Part shown: positions 36,885-46,041 of the stretch, piece by piece
How the letters are laid out: each line of letters begins with the position of its first letter
How positions within the stretch are numbered: position 1 is the stretch's first letter
NCBI RefSeq assembly: GCF_001633165.1
Contig: NZ_CP015418.1
Span: 2,232,001 to 2,296,000 of the forward strand
DNA: 64,000 bases
Reading direction: 5' to 3'
DNA from: Rhodovulum sulfidophilum DSM 1374
Lineage (GTDB): Bacteria > Pseudomonadota > Alphaproteobacteria > Rhodobacterales > Rhodobacteraceae
Notes under the pieces: generated by a model
What the model saw: the letters and a program-made list of their open reading frames with translations, nothing else
Databases searched by the model: none
What the model was told of the DNA's origin: nothing
Made by a program: the position numbers and the translations under genes

Positions 36885-36917
36885 TTGCGCATGAGTCTGA
36901 AAACACGCTTGCGCATG
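36885..36917 (+). repeat. TTGCGCATG direct repeat upstream of TRAP genes
   Basis: TTGCGCATG occurs at 36885-36893 and again at 36909-36917, 24 bp apart, followed by more GCGCATG text. It lies about 160-190 bp before the first binding-protein gene and could be a control site. Confidence 0.35.
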
Positions 36918-37072
36918 GCGCATGTCTGCCATGCGAAATCAGCAGCGCGGGCCGGCTGGCGGGGGCGTCCGGCTGGGGCTAGGGTCGCGCGCGTTTTGCC
37001 ATGCCGCAGGTCCCGGCCGGTCCGAGCGACGGCCGGAGAGGGGCCGCGGTTCCAAGAAAAGGACTGCTGACC

Positions 37073-38158
37073 ATGGATCGCCGCTCATTCCTGAAGACCT
37101 CCGCCCTCGGCGGATCGGCCGCCGCCGCCAGCGCGACGCTGGCCGCCCCCGCCCTGGCCCAGGGACGGCGGGTTCTGACCATGGTGACCTCCTGGCCGAA
37201 CGGCATGGCCGGGGTCCATGATTCCGCGATGTTCTGCAAGAACCACATCGAGGCGCTGAGCGACGGGCAGATCAAGGTCGAGGTCAAGGCGGCGGGCGAG
37301 CTTGTGGGCGCCTTCGAGGTGTTCGACGCGGTCAGCTCGGGTCAGGCCGACATGTATCATTCGTCGGACTACTATTTCGTCAACCAGCACCCGGCCTTCG
37401 CCTTCTTCTCGACCGTGCCCTTCGGGATGACCCCGCAGGAGCTGATCAACTGGTATTATCACGGCGATGGCGCGGCCTTCCATGACGAGATGGGCGAGAT
37501 CTTCGGCATGAAGATGTTCCTCGTCGGCAATACCGGCGCCCAGTCGGGCGGCTGGTTCCGCAAGGAGATCAACGCGCCCGAGGACTTCCAGGGGCTCAAG
37601 TTCCGGATGCCGGGCCTGGGCGGGGTCGCGCTGGGCAAGCTTGGCGCCTCGATCCAGAACATTCCCGGCGGCGAAGTCTACCAGGCGCTGTCGACCGGCG
37701 CGCTGGACGGCACCGAATGGGTCGGTCCCTGGGCCGACGAGAAGGCGGGCTTCTACGAGATCACCAAGATCTACTACACGGCGGGCTTCCACGAGCCGGG
37801 GGCGGGCCTCACCCTGGCGCTGAACCGCGATCTCTTCGACAGCCTGACGCCGTTCCAGCAGCAGGTCATGGAAAGCACCGCGGCCGAGTGCACCCAGTGG
37901 ACGCTGTCTATGTTCCTGTCGCAGAACAGCGCGGCCCTGGCGCGACTGGCCTCGGAAGGCGTGCGGGTCATGTCCTTCCCCGATCCGGTCTGGGATGCCT
38001 TCGGCAAGGCCTCGCAGGAAGCCCTGGAAGAAAGCCGCGACGGCGACATCTACGATCGCATGCTGGACAGCTACATGGCCTCGATGCGGACCTCGTCGAG
38101 CTGGATCCAGGCCTCCGAGGGCACCTATCGGGCCCAGCGCGACCGCGTGATCGGCTGA
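37073..38158 (+). CDS. TRAP transporter substrate-binding protein 1 (TakP/2-oxoacid type)
   Basis: A 361-residue DctP-family periplasmic protein with a Tat-like signal (MDRRSFLKTSALGGS, cleavage near AQG at residue 30). The mature part carries GELVGAFEVFDAVSSGQADMYH, SGGWFRKEINAPEDFQGLKFRMPG (Arg that pairs with the ligand carboxylate) and TEWVGPWADEKAGF. These resemble TakP of Rhodobacter sphaeroides, which binds pyruvate and other 2-oxo acids with a cation. AAAAGGA precedes the ATG at 37073. It is one of two paralogous binding proteins ahead of a single DctQM pair. A 2-oxoacid ligand is inferred, not proven. Confidence 0.88.
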   Translation: MDRRSFLKTSALGGSAAAASATLAAPALAQGRRVLTMVTSWPNGMAGVHDSAMFCKNHIEALSDGQIKVEVKAAGELVGAFEVFDAVSSGQADMYHSSDYYFVNQHPAFAFFSTVPFGMTPQELINWYYHGDGAAFHDEMGEIFGMKMFLVGNTGAQSGGWFRKEINAPEDFQGLKFRMPGLGGVALGKLGASIQNIPGGEVYQALSTGALDGTEWVGPWADEKAGFYEITKIYYTAGFHEPGAGLTLALNRDLFDSLTPFQQQVMESTAAECTQWTLSMFLSQNSAALARLASEGVRVMSFPDPVWDAFGKASQEALEESRDGDIYDRMLDSYMASMRTSSSWIQASEGTYRAQRDRVIG

Positions 38159-38167
38159 GCCGGGCAG

Positions 38168-38201
38168 GGCGGCCGCCGGTCCCTTCGGGCCGGGGGCCGC
38201 C
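38168..38201 (+). terminator. Hairpin after the first TRAP binding-protein gene
   Basis: GGCGGCC (38168-38174) pairs with GGCCGCC (38195-38201); the interior adds CCGG/CCGG and CCC/GGG pairs around a TTC loop. It starts nine bases after the stop and may separate the first gene from the second or stabilise its mRNA. Confidence 0.55.
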
Positions 38202-38406
38202 GAAACGCGGCCGTTTCCGGATGGTCTTCGGCAGGTTGCACGGGGTGCCCGCACAACTTTGCGATGGATCCCGGGCCATTCGAGCAAGAAAACTTCGCAC
38301 TCGCCCATACGGCTATTTATCTGACCTGACCCTCCCGCTAGATTGTAGGCGTTTGATACGATCCGCCCATCGAGATGGCGGGCGGGAAACAGGGAGGAGA
38401 CTTTTC

Positions 38407-39489
38407 ATGGATCGCCGTTCCTTTCTTCGAAGCTCTGCGCTGGGCGGGTCGGCCGCGGCGGCGGGGGCGCTTGCGGCTCCGGCCTATGCCCAGGGCAAGC
38501 GCACGCTGACGCTGGTCACCACCTGGGGGCGCGGGCTCGCGGGCGTGCATGATGCCGCGCAATATTGCGCCGACCAGATCACCGCCGTCACCGATGGCCA
38601 GCTCACCGTCGACCTGAAGGCGGCAGGCGAGCTTGTCGGCGCCTTCGAGGTGTTCGACGCGGTGACCTCGGGCCAGGCCGACATGTATCACGGGGTCGAC
38701 TATTATTTCGTCGGCCAGCATCCCGGCTATCAGTTCTTCGCCTCGCTGCCCTTCGGCATGACCGCGCAGGAGCTGCACAACTGGTATTACCATTCGGGTG
38801 GTCACGAGCTGCATAACGAGCTGGGCCAGATCTTCGGGCTGAAAAGCTTCCTTGCGGGCAATACCGGGCCGCAATCGGGCGGCTGGTTCCGCAAGGAGAT
38901 CAGGAGCCCCGAGGATTTCAACGGCCTCAAGTTCCGGATGCCGGGGCAGGGCGGCGAGATCCTTGGCAAGCTTGGCGCCTCGGTGCAGAACCTGCCCGGC
39001 TCGGAGGTCTATCAGGCGCTGTCCTCGGGGGCGATCGACGGCACCGAATGGATCGGTCCCTGGGCCGACGAGAAGGCAGGCTTCCAGGAGATCACCAAGA
39101 TCTACTACACGGCGGGCTTCCACGAGCCGGGCCCGGGCCTGTCGCTGGCGATGAATCTCGACGTCTTCGAAAGCCTGACGCCGGCGCAGCAGGCCACGGT
39201 CGAGCAGGTCACCGCCTCGGCCAACCAATGGGCGCATGCGCTCTTCATGAAGAACAACGCCTCGGCGCTCCGGCGGCTGCAGGCCGGCGGCGTGCAGGTG
39301 CGCGAGTTCGGCGACGATGTGTGGGACGCCTTCGGCGCCGCCGCGCAGGAGGTCTTCGCCCAGTACATGGACGACGATCTCTACAAGAAGATCTATGACA
39401 GCTATATCGCCTCGATGCGCGATTCCGCCGCCTGGATCGAGATTTCGGAGGGTGTTTTCACCCGCCAGCGGAACCGCGTCCTGGGCTGA
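38407..39489 (+). CDS. TRAP transporter substrate-binding protein 2 (paralogue)
   Basis: A 360-residue paralogue of the preceding gene, clearly homologous along its whole length (MDRRSFLRSSALGGS signal, GELVGAFEVFDAVTSGQADMYHG, SGGWFRKEIRSPEDFNGLKFRMPG, TEWIGPWADEKAGF). GGAGGAG lies about ten bases before the ATG at 38407. Differences concentrate in the ligand-facing stretches: DYYFVGQHPGYQFFAS versus DYYFVNQHPAFAFFST, and HSGGHELHNELG versus HGDGAAFHDEMG. The likely reading is gene duplication followed by drift toward different but related ligands. A hairpin and 113 bases separate it from dctQ. Confidence 0.88.
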   Translation: MDRRSFLRSSALGGSAAAAGALAAPAYAQGKRTLTLVTTWGRGLAGVHDAAQYCADQITAVTDGQLTVDLKAAGELVGAFEVFDAVTSGQADMYHGVDYYFVGQHPGYQFFASLPFGMTAQELHNWYYHSGGHELHNELGQIFGLKSFLAGNTGPQSGGWFRKEIRSPEDFNGLKFRMPGQGGEILGKLGASVQNLPGSEVYQALSSGAIDGTEWIGPWADEKAGFQEITKIYYTAGFHEPGPGLSLAMNLDVFESLTPAQQATVEQVTASANQWAHALFMKNNASALRRLQAGGVQVREFGDDVWDAFGAAAQEVFAQYMDDDLYKKIYDSYIASMRDSAAWIEISEGVFTRQRNRVLG

Positions 39490-39522
39490 GCCCGGTCGCG
39501 GCCAGACCACCTGACGCGCGCG

Positions 39523-39551
39523 CGCCCCGGCCCCGATCACGGGCCGGGGCG
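39523..39551 (+). terminator. Hairpin between binding protein 2 and dctQ
   Basis: CGCCCCGGCCC (39523-39533) and GGGCCGGGGCG (39541-39551) form a perfect 11-bp stem with a seven-base loop. No U-tract follows, so it probably trims expression of the membrane genes relative to the binding protein. Confidence 0.6.
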
Positions 39552-39603
39552 TCCACGCTTCACCGATCCCGCCGCGACGGGCGGGGCAAAAGGGGAGACC
39601 CGG

Positions 39604-40497
39604 ATGCTCGACGGCATTCTGTGGGTCTGCAGGAACATCCTGCTGGCCTTTTACAATTTCGGCTATGCGCTGTCCCATCCGGGGCTGTGGCTGGACTGGT
39701 CCGACAAGCAGGCGATCATGCGCTTCGTCTATTACGGCGGCTCGGTCGAGTTCTTCTTCGTGATCTTCACCGCCTTCCTGGTGCTGACCGCGATCGGGCT
39801 CTGGCGGCGGCGGGTGATGTGGGGCACGGTCAGGCTGCTGGAGGGGATGGCCAACGGGATCGGCCGCGCGGCCGCCTGGTTCGGGCTTCTGATGGTGCTG
39901 CAGCAGATCATGATCGTGTTCCTGCAGCGGATCTTCCGGGTCTCGGAAATCGGTGTCGGGCCGTTCGGCTATGTCTTCACCAAGGACCTGTCCTGGTGGT
40001 CGGAAGAGCTCAAGCTTTACAACGCCGCCATCGTGGCGCTTTGCGCGACCTATACCTTCGTGCAGTCGGGCCATGTGCGGGTCGATCTGGTCTATTCCGA
40101 GGTGAGCTTCCGCGCCAAGCGCGTCATCGACATGCTGGGCGCGCTTTTCTTCATGATGCCGGTCGCGGTGCTGATCTGGATGTATTCCTGGTTCTTCATG
40201 TGGCGGCATCTGATCACGCCCAAGCCCTCGGCCTCGGATACGCTCGAGCGGCTTCTGATGAAGGCGCGCGCGGTGCGCTGGAATGTCGAGACCATCGGGT
40301 TCTCGCCCAACGGTTTCAACGGCTACTTCCTGTTCAAGGTGCTTCTCGTGGCCTTCACCGGCCTCGTGTTCCTGCAGGCCATCGCGTTCTTCTACCGATC
40401 CTTCCTCGAATGCGTCGAAGGCGAGGAGAGCGCCGGAAAATACCTCGACCGGGACAGCCTCGGCGCCGGCGAAGAAGCCTATGAAGGCACGCATTAA
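39604..40497 (+). CDS. TRAP transporter small permease DctQ (long form)
   Basis: A 297-residue membrane protein; ordinary DctQ proteins are about 160-200. It shows four or more hydrophobic segments, the DctQ-type stretch GHVRVDLVYSEVSFRAKRVIDMLGALFFM near residues 158-187, and a hydrophilic loop (KPSASDTLERLLMKARAVRWNVETIG in part) before the last segment. The N-terminal 60 residues include an extra amphipathic stretch (FGYALSHPGLWLDWSD). It lies between the binding proteins and dctM, 18 bases from the latter. The length fits the large TRAP subfamily that also has a long DctM. Confidence 0.85.
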   Translation: MLDGILWVCRNILLAFYNFGYALSHPGLWLDWSDKQAIMRFVYYGGSVEFFFVIFTAFLVLTAIGLWRRRVMWGTVRLLEGMANGIGRAAAWFGLLMVLQQIMIVFLQRIFRVSEIGVGPFGYVFTKDLSWWSEELKLYNAAIVALCATYTFVQSGHVRVDLVYSEVSFRAKRVIDMLGALFFMMPVAVLIWMYSWFFMWRHLITPKPSASDTLERLLMKARAVRWNVETIGFSPNGFNGYFLFKVLLVAFTGLVFLQAIAFFYRSFLECVEGEESAGKYLDRDSLGAGEEAYEGTH

Positions 40498-40514
40498 AGG
40501 GGCAGGACAGGCAT

Positions 40515-42866
40515 ATGCTATTCGGACTTGATGGCGTCGAGATCGGCCTGATCATCGTCATTCTCTGCCTCTTCGGGGGCATCCTGTCGGGCTTTCCGGT
40601 GGCCTTCGCCATCGGTGGCGCGGCGGTCATTTCTTTCGGGATCATCGCGGCGCTGGACAGCGCGGGCATTCTGGTGGCCCAGGCCATCGATACCGGCAGC
40701 GCCGCCTATGACGCGCTGCTGGCCCAGGGCATCCACCCCGACGCGATTTCGCATTTCCGCTATCCCGACCTGCCCACCGTCACCACGGCGCTGTTCCCGC
40801 AGGGCTGGGAGACGGCGATGGACCGCAATATCAGCTTCATCGTCAACCGGATGAATGAACGGGTCTTTGCCGGGCAGTCGATCGAGACGCTGCTGGCGGT
40901 GTTGATGTTCGTGCTGATGGGGATCACGCTCGAGCGCTCGAAGATCGCCAACGACCTGCTGACCACCATGGCGCGGGTGTTCGGGCCGATGCCGGGCGGG
41001 CTGGCGGTCTCGGTGGTGGTGGTCGGCGCCTTCCTCGCCGCCTCGACCGGCATCGTCGGCGCGACCGTTGTGACGATGGGGCTGCTGTCGCTGCCGACCA
41101 TGCTGCGCAACAAGTATTCGCCCGAACTGGCGACCGGCGTCATCGCGGCCAGCGGCACGCTGGGGCAGATCATCCCGCCCTCGATCATCATCGTGCTTCT
41201 GGGCACGCTGGCGGGCGATATCTACGCCACCGCGCAGGAAACCCGGGCCCAGCTTGCGGGCTGTCCCGATGCGCTGACCTATCTGGGGCAGGCCGCCGTG
41301 GTCTCGGTCGGCACGCTGTTCCAGGCCGCGATCCTGCCCGGCGTGCTGCTGGCCCTGCTTTATGCCGCCTATGCCTTCGGCTATGCGCTTCTGAACCCCG
41401 ACAAGGCGCCGCCGGTGATCGATGCCGGGGCGCGGGGCCGGCGCAAGGGCTCGGCGCTGACCTGGTTTCTGGCCGCCCCCGCCGGGGTTATCGGGCTGGC
41501 ACTGCTGCTGGAGGCGACGGGGATCGCGGGCAGCCAGGATGTGGGCGTGTCGCGCTATACCAGCACTGCCGAATCCGCGAGCCTCAGGACCAATGTCTCC
41601 GACCAGTGCAAGGCCTCGATGATCGAGCTGCACGGCCAGTCGAAATGGGACAGCGCCGTCGCCCAGCAGAAGGAGATCCAGGCGGGGGGCGGCCGGATCG
41701 GGACGCAGGAGCTGAGCGACGAGGCCCTGGCCGAGGCGCGCGCCGCCAAGGTCGCCGCGGCGCCGCCGATCTCGGGCGGTATCCTGCTGGGCTTCACGCT
41801 GCTCGGGCTGGCACTGGTCACGGCGCGGGGCGTCGTGCCCTCGGCCCGGCCCGCGCCGCTTCTGATCGGGGGCGCGGGGATCGTGCTGGGCCTTCTGGTC
41901 GATGCGCTGTTCATCGGGCCGCTGGCCTCGCCCGGCACGACATTGCTGCTGTTGGCTGTGCCTGTCGCGCTGACGCTTTACGGCTGTCGCTATGCGGTGG
42001 CCTGCCTGTCGCGGTCCGACCTGCTGCGGGTGGTGTTCCCGCCGCTGGTGCTGATCGTGGCGGTGCTGGGCTCGATCCTCGGCGGCATCACCAACCCGAC
42101 GCCTGCCGCGGCGCTGGGCGCGGGCGGCGCGCTGATGCTGGCGGCCTATCGCAAGCTGCAGGAGGAGCACCGTACCGGCAAGCTGATCCTCTGGGCCGCC
42201 TATGCCATCATCATCATGCTTCTGGTCGGCACCAATTTCGACCTGAGGCTGGGCCGCGAGAGCGTTCCTGTCGAAGACTGGATCGCCTTCCTCGTGGCGC
42301 AGGGCACCTATCATTTCGCGATGTTCGGCATCCTTTACGCCTGCTGGGTGCTGCTGCGCTCGGGCGTGCTGGGGCCGGTGGTGCGCGAGACCGCCAAGGT
42401 GACCTCGATGGTCTTCACCATCCTGATCGGCTCGCAGCTGCTGAACCTCGTGGTGATCTCCTTCGGGGGCGAGCATTACATCCAGCAATTCCTGCGCAGC
42501 TTCGACAACGAGATGAAGGTGTTCCTGCTGGTGATGCTGGTGCTCTTCATCCTCGGCTTCGTGCTGGATTTCCTCGAGATCATCTACATCGTGATCCCGA
42601 TCGTGGGGCCGGTGATCTATGGCGGCACCTTCGATCCGAAATGGGTGACGATCATGATCGCGGTGAACCTGCAGACCTCGTTCCTGACGCCCCCCTTCGG
42701 CTTTGCGCTGTTCTATCTGCGGGGGGTGGCACCGAAGGAGGTCAATACCTGGCATATCTACCGCGGCGTCGCGCCCTTCGTGGTGATCCAGGTGATCGGA
42801 CTGGCGATATTGTGGTTCATGCCCGGGATCGTGACCATCGTGCCGAACCTGCTGCCGAACGGCTGA
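40515..42866 (+). CDS. TRAP transporter large permease DctM (oversized, 783 aa)
   Basis: A 783-residue DctM-family transporter; typical DctM is 420-450. The N-terminal part has GGILSGFPVAFAIGGAAV and GASTGIVGATVVTMGLLSLPTML-like text (IIPPSIIIVLLG near residue 217), and the C-terminal part has FVLDFLEIIYIVIPIVGPV and TSFLTPPFGFALFYLRGVAP. Between these lies about 350 residues of additional material, including a soluble segment (about 333-415, with SDQCKASMIELHGQS) and several extra membrane helices. It forms the Na+/H+-driven channel with DctQ. The extra region may add a regulatory or docking domain. Terminator follows at 42905. Confidence 0.9.
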   Translation: MLFGLDGVEIGLIIVILCLFGGILSGFPVAFAIGGAAVISFGIIAALDSAGILVAQAIDTGSAAYDALLAQGIHPDAISHFRYPDLPTVTTALFPQGWETAMDRNISFIVNRMNERVFAGQSIETLLAVLMFVLMGITLERSKIANDLLTTMARVFGPMPGGLAVSVVVVGAFLAASTGIVGATVVTMGLLSLPTMLRNKYSPELATGVIAASGTLGQIIPPSIIIVLLGTLAGDIYATAQETRAQLAGCPDALTYLGQAAVVSVGTLFQAAILPGVLLALLYAAYAFGYALLNPDKAPPVIDAGARGRRKGSALTWFLAAPAGVIGLALLLEATGIAGSQDVGVSRYTSTAESASLRTNVSDQCKASMIELHGQSKWDSAVAQQKEIQAGGGRIGTQELSDEALAEARAAKVAAAPPISGGILLGFTLLGLALVTARGVVPSARPAPLLIGGAGIVLGLLVDALFIGPLASPGTTLLLLAVPVALTLYGCRYAVACLSRSDLLRVVFPPLVLIVAVLGSILGGITNPTPAAALGAGGALMLAAYRKLQEEHRTGKLILWAAYAIIIMLLVGTNFDLRLGRESVPVEDWIAFLVAQGTYHFAMFGILYACWVLLRSGVLGPVVRETAKVTSMVFTILIGSQLLNLVVISFGGEHYIQQFLRSFDNEMKVFLLVMLVLFILGFVLDFLEIIYIVIPIVGPVIYGGTFDPKWVTIMIAVNLQTSFLTPPFGFALFYLRGVAPKEVNTWHIYRGVAPFVVIQVIGLAILWFMPGIVTIVPNLLPNG

Positions 42867-42904
42867 TCGCCGGGCATTGATCGCCCCGGGACCGATCCGA
42901 AGAA

Positions 42905-42929
42905 AAGCCCGCGCCGATGGCGCGGGCTT
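42905..42929. terminator. Bidirectional terminator between dctM and bpt
   Basis: AAGCCCGCGCC and GGCGCGGGCTT form a perfect 11-bp stem with a three-base loop. On the minus strand TTTTCTT follows, a good U-tract for bpt; on the plus strand it follows dctM by 38 bases. Confidence 0.85.
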
Positions 42930-42986
42930 GCTATTCTCAGTGGCCGGACCGCAGGCGGCGGCCCCGCTCCGGTGACGGAATGCGGC

Positions 42987-43823
42987 TCAGTCGTGGGTGG
43001 GGCGGCTGTCGGGCAGGTTGATCCGGGCGACCTGTTCGGAAATCGGCGCGACCGAAAGCGGGTGGGTTTCGCCGTCATGCGCGGTGGGCGAGCCGATATC
43101 CTGCCAACAGTCGTTCTTGTAGATCTCGAGCGCCGAGAAGTTGGATTTGTAGCCCATCTTCGGGCTGCCCGGCACCCAGTAGCCGAGATAGACGTAAGGC
43201 AGCCCGGCCTCGCGCGCGATCTCGACATGATCGAGAATGACATGCGTTCCGACCGAGCGTTTGGTCCGTTCGGGCTCGTAGAAGGAATAGACCATCGACA
43301 GCCCGTCATCGAGGATGTCGGTCAGGCAGACCGCGGCCAGCGGCCGGTGGCGTGCGCCTTCGGCGGGCTCGGCGGTGTACTCGACCACCCGCGAGCGCAC
43401 CGGAGTCTCTTCGATCATCGCCGCGAATTCGAAGATGTCCATGTCGGCCATGCCGCCATCGGCGTGGCGGCTGTCGAGATATCGGCGGAACAGCGTGTAT
43501 TGTTCTTCGGTGGCCCAGGGCGAACTGGCCTGCCGCTTGAGATCGGCATTGCGGTTCTGCGCCTTGCGCTGGCTGCGGGTCGGCTGGAAATCGGCCACCC
43601 GGATCCGGGCCGAGAGGCAGGCGGTGCAATCGGCGCAGGCGGGGCGATACAGCACGTTCTGCGAGCGGCGGAAGCCCTGCTTGGAGAGGGAATCGTTCAG
43701 CGTCTCGGCAGTGTCGCCCTGCAGGGCAGTGAAGAGTTTGCGCTCCATCCGCCGGGGCAGATAGGGGCATGGCTGTGGAGCCGTCACATAGAATTGTGGG
43801 GCAAGCGGTAGGGTGTGGCGCAT
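42987..43823 (-). CDS. bpt: Aspartate/glutamate leucyltransferase (N-end rule, Bpt)
   Basis: A 278-residue aminoacyl-tRNA-protein transferase that adds Leu to N-terminal Asp or Glu, marking proteins for ClpS/ClpAP decay. Conserved cysteines C19, C63, C66 and C69 ([16 protein letters not shown]) and [22 protein letters not shown] near the C-terminus are family hallmarks. Bacterial Bpt is the ATE1-like fold with Leu rather than Arg as the usual donor; I cannot tell the amino acid from sequence alone. Cytoplasmic. It is closed by a good terminator and lies 69 bases after the RDD gene on the same strand. Confidence 0.92.
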   Translation of the reverse strand: MRHTLPLAPQFYVTAPQPCPYLPRRMERKLFTALQGDTAETLNDSLSKQGFRRSQNVLYRPACADCTACLSARIRVADFQPTRSQRKAQNRNADLKRQASSPWATEEQYTLFRRYLDSRHADGGMADMDIFEFAAMIEETPVRSRVVEYTAEPAEGARHRPLAAVCLTDILDDGLSMVYSFYEPERTKRSVGTHVILDHVEIAREAGLPYVYLGYWVPGSPKMGYKSNFSALEIYKNDCWQDIGSPTAHDGETHPLSVAPISEQVARINLPDSRPTHD

Positions 43824-43891
43824 CTCGGGGCTGTCGTATCTTGGTTACAGATACGCTAACACTCGTCCCGCGAGGCGCCAAGGGAATGTTG

Positions 43892-44371
43892 TTAGGGATT
43901 TGCAGGTCGGTTAATGGCGGCGGTTCCAAGGATGAAATCGGGCAATCCCTGGGCACGTGCGCCGGTCAGCATCAGGATCACCGAGGCCACCTGCGGCAAC
44001 ACGAAGGTGATACAGGCCGAATAGGCCAGGGTATGCAGCGCGGCCGTGCTGAGGTCGAGCTCGTCGCCCCGCGCGGTGCGGATCTCTATCGCCATGATCC
44101 GCATGCCCCATGTGGCCGAGCCGCGGGCCAGTGTGACGGTGCGGTAGGCGAATCCCACGAGCGTGAAGAAGAGCGGCAGGAAGAACAGCGCGGTGAAGGC
44201 GGTGAAGGGCAGCGCCAGCAGCGAGATCATCAGGATCAGCACCACATCGACGACCCAGGCGGCCAGGCGCTTGGAGGGCACGCCGGCATAGAAATCGGGC
44301 TGGAGCGCCGGGTCGGGCAGGCCCCAGAGGCGGTCGGCGGAGGGTTCGGTCTGCTCTGTCATGGCTGACAT
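43892..44371 (-). CDS. RDD family membrane protein
   Basis: A 159-residue inner-membrane protein with three hydrophobic segments (about residues 38-58, 60-80, 120-140). The RDD signature is present as KRLAAWVVDVVLILMISLLALPF, in which the first RxxxD of the name is the R and D of RLAAWVVD, followed by ATWGMRIMAIEIRTARGDELD. RDD proteins are poorly characterised; some are Na+/H+ antiporters. Two ATGs, at 44371 and 44362, are possible. It lies between bpt and mmsA on the same strand. Confidence 0.85.
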   Translation of the reverse strand: MSAMTEQTEPSADRLWGLPDPALQPDFYAGVPSKRLAAWVVDVVLILMISLLALPFTAFTALFFLPLFFTLVGFAYRTVTLARGSATWGMRIMAIEIRTARGDELDLSTAALHTLAYSACITFVLPQVASVILMLTGARAQGLPDFILGTAAINRPANP

Positions 44372-44437
44372 GTAGGCGGCCCGGGAGCTTTGGGGAAGAG
44401 GCGGCGCGGGGGCCGCCTCTCCGAAGAGGCGCGCGGA

Positions 44438-45937
44438 TCAGTCCATCTGCTTGAAATGGAACTCGCCGCCTTCCTTCATCCCCGACGGCCAGCGCGAGGT
44501 CACGGTTTTGGTGCGGGTATAGAAGCGGAAGGCATCGGGGCCGTGCTGGTTCAGATCGCCGAAGCCCGATTTCTTCCAGCCGCCGAAGGTGTGATAGGCC
44601 AGCGGCACCGGGATCGGGACGTTGATGCCGACCATGCCGATATTGATCCGGCTGGCAAAGTCGCGTGCGGTGTCGCCGTCGCGGGTGAAGATCGCGGTGC
44701 CGTTGCCATATTCGTGGTCCATGGCATAGCCCAGCGCCTCTTCATAGGTCTTCGCCCGGACGGTCGAGAGCACGGGGCCGAAGATTTCGGTCCGGTAGAT
44801 CTCCATGTCGGTGGTGACCCGGTCGAACAGCGTCGGGCCGACGAAGAAGCCCTTCTCGTAGCCCTGAAGCGAGAAGTTGCGGCCGTCGAGCACCAGCTCG
44901 GCGCCCTCGGCCACGCCCTTGTCGATCAGCCCCAGCACCCGGGCCTTGGCCTCGGCGGTGACGACCGGGCCGTAATCGACATCCGCCCCGGCAGTGTAGG
45001 GGCCGACCTTCAGCTTCTCGATCCGCGGCAGCAGCTTCTCGATCAGCCGGTCGGCGGTTTCCTCGCCCACCGGCACCGCGACCGAGATCGCCATGCAGCG
45101 TTCGCCGGCCGCGCCGTAGCCCGCGCCCACCAGCGCATCGGCCGCCTGATCCATGTCGGCATCGGGCATCACGATCATGTGGTTCTTGGCACCGCCGAAG
45201 CATTGCACCCGCTTGCCGTTCGAACAGCCGCGCCCGTAGATATACTGGGCGATCGGGGTCGAGCCGACGAAGCCGATGGCCTGGATCTCGGGATTGTCGA
45301 GGATCGCGTCGACCGCCTCCTTGTCGCCATTGACGACCTGCAGCACGCCGTCGGGCAGGCCTGCCTCCTGCAGCAGGGCGGCCAGCATCAGCGGCACGGT
45401 CGGGGCGCGTTCAGAGGGCTTGAGGATGAAGGCATTGCCGCAGGCCAGCGCCGGGCCCAGCTTCCACATCGGGATCATGGCGGGGAAGTTGAAGGGCGTG
45501 ATGCCCGCGACCACGCCCAGCGGCTGGCGCATCGAATACATGTCGATGCCGGGGCCCGCGCTGTCGCTGAATTCGCCCTTCAGGAGATGCGGCGCGCCGA
45601 TGCAGAACTCGATCACCTCGAGCCCGCGCTGCACGTCGCCCTTGGCATCGGGAACGGTCTTGCCATGTTCCGCCGACAGCGCCTCGGCCAGCTTCTGCAT
45701 GTCGCGGTTCAGGAGCCGCACGAATTCCATCAGCACCCGGGCCCGGCGCTGCGGGTTGGTGGCGGCCCATTTCGGCTGGGCCTCGGCGGCCGCGGCGATG
45801 GCGGCGTCGACCTCGGCCTTCGAGGCCAGCGGCACCCGCGACTGCACTTCGCCAAGCGCGGGGTTGTAGACATCGGCGAACCGGCCCGAGCCACCCGCAA
45901 CATGCTGGCCGTTCACGAAATGAGTGAGATCTTTCAT
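44438..45937 (-). CDS. mmsA: CoA-acylating methylmalonate-semialdehyde dehydrogenase
   Basis: A 499-residue aldehyde dehydrogenase. The MmsA branch is marked by ITPFNFPAMIPMWKLGPALACGNAFILKPSE-type text (here ITPFNFPAMIPMW), CFGGAKNHMIVMPDAD, and the catalytic Cys in GAAGERCMAIS near residue 284. It converts methylmalonate semialdehyde, NAD+ and CoA to propionyl-CoA and CO2, the end of valine and thymine breakdown. I chose the ATG at 45937 because GGGAG lies six bases before it; the ATG at 45943 abuts that site. It is divergent from a LysR gene, the probable regulator. Propionyl-CoA feeds methylmalonyl-CoA, the substrate of the mmd complex in this window. Confidence 0.93.
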   Translation of the reverse strand: MKDLTHFVNGQHVAGGSGRFADVYNPALGEVQSRVPLASKAEVDAAIAAAAEAQPKWAATNPQRRARVLMEFVRLLNRDMQKLAEALSAEHGKTVPDAKGDVQRGLEVIEFCIGAPHLLKGEFSDSAGPGIDMYSMRQPLGVVAGITPFNFPAMIPMWKLGPALACGNAFILKPSERAPTVPLMLAALLQEAGLPDGVLQVVNGDKEAVDAILDNPEIQAIGFVGSTPIAQYIYGRGCSNGKRVQCFGGAKNHMIVMPDADMDQAADALVGAGYGAAGERCMAISVAVPVGEETADRLIEKLLPRIEKLKVGPYTAGADVDYGPVVTAEAKARVLGLIDKGVAEGAELVLDGRNFSLQGYEKGFFVGPTLFDRVTTDMEIYRTEIFGPVLSTVRAKTYEEALGYAMDHEYGNGTAIFTRDGDTARDFASRINIGMVGINVPIPVPLAYHTFGGWKKSGFGDLNQHGPDAFRFYTRTKTVTSRWPSGMKEGGEFHFKQMD

Positions 45938-45943
45938 GTTCAT

Positions 45944-46041
45944 CTCCCTGAATGCGTTTCGAGGCGAGCTTAGTCTTGCAAAATTGTGGCGAAAAGCCTC
46001 AGCTTCCCAAAAGCGTTTTGCGAAAATGCAAGGACTGACGG
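45944..46041. promoter_or_regulatory. Divergent mmsA / LysR promoter region
   Basis: About 100 bases with an AT-richer core: TTGCAAAATT at 45976-45985 and TTTTGCGAAAATGCAA at 46016-46031. The TTGCA/TGCAA parts form an imperfect inverted pair, plausible LysR half-sites, but no clear T-N11-A perfect repeat is seen. Confidence 0.4.
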
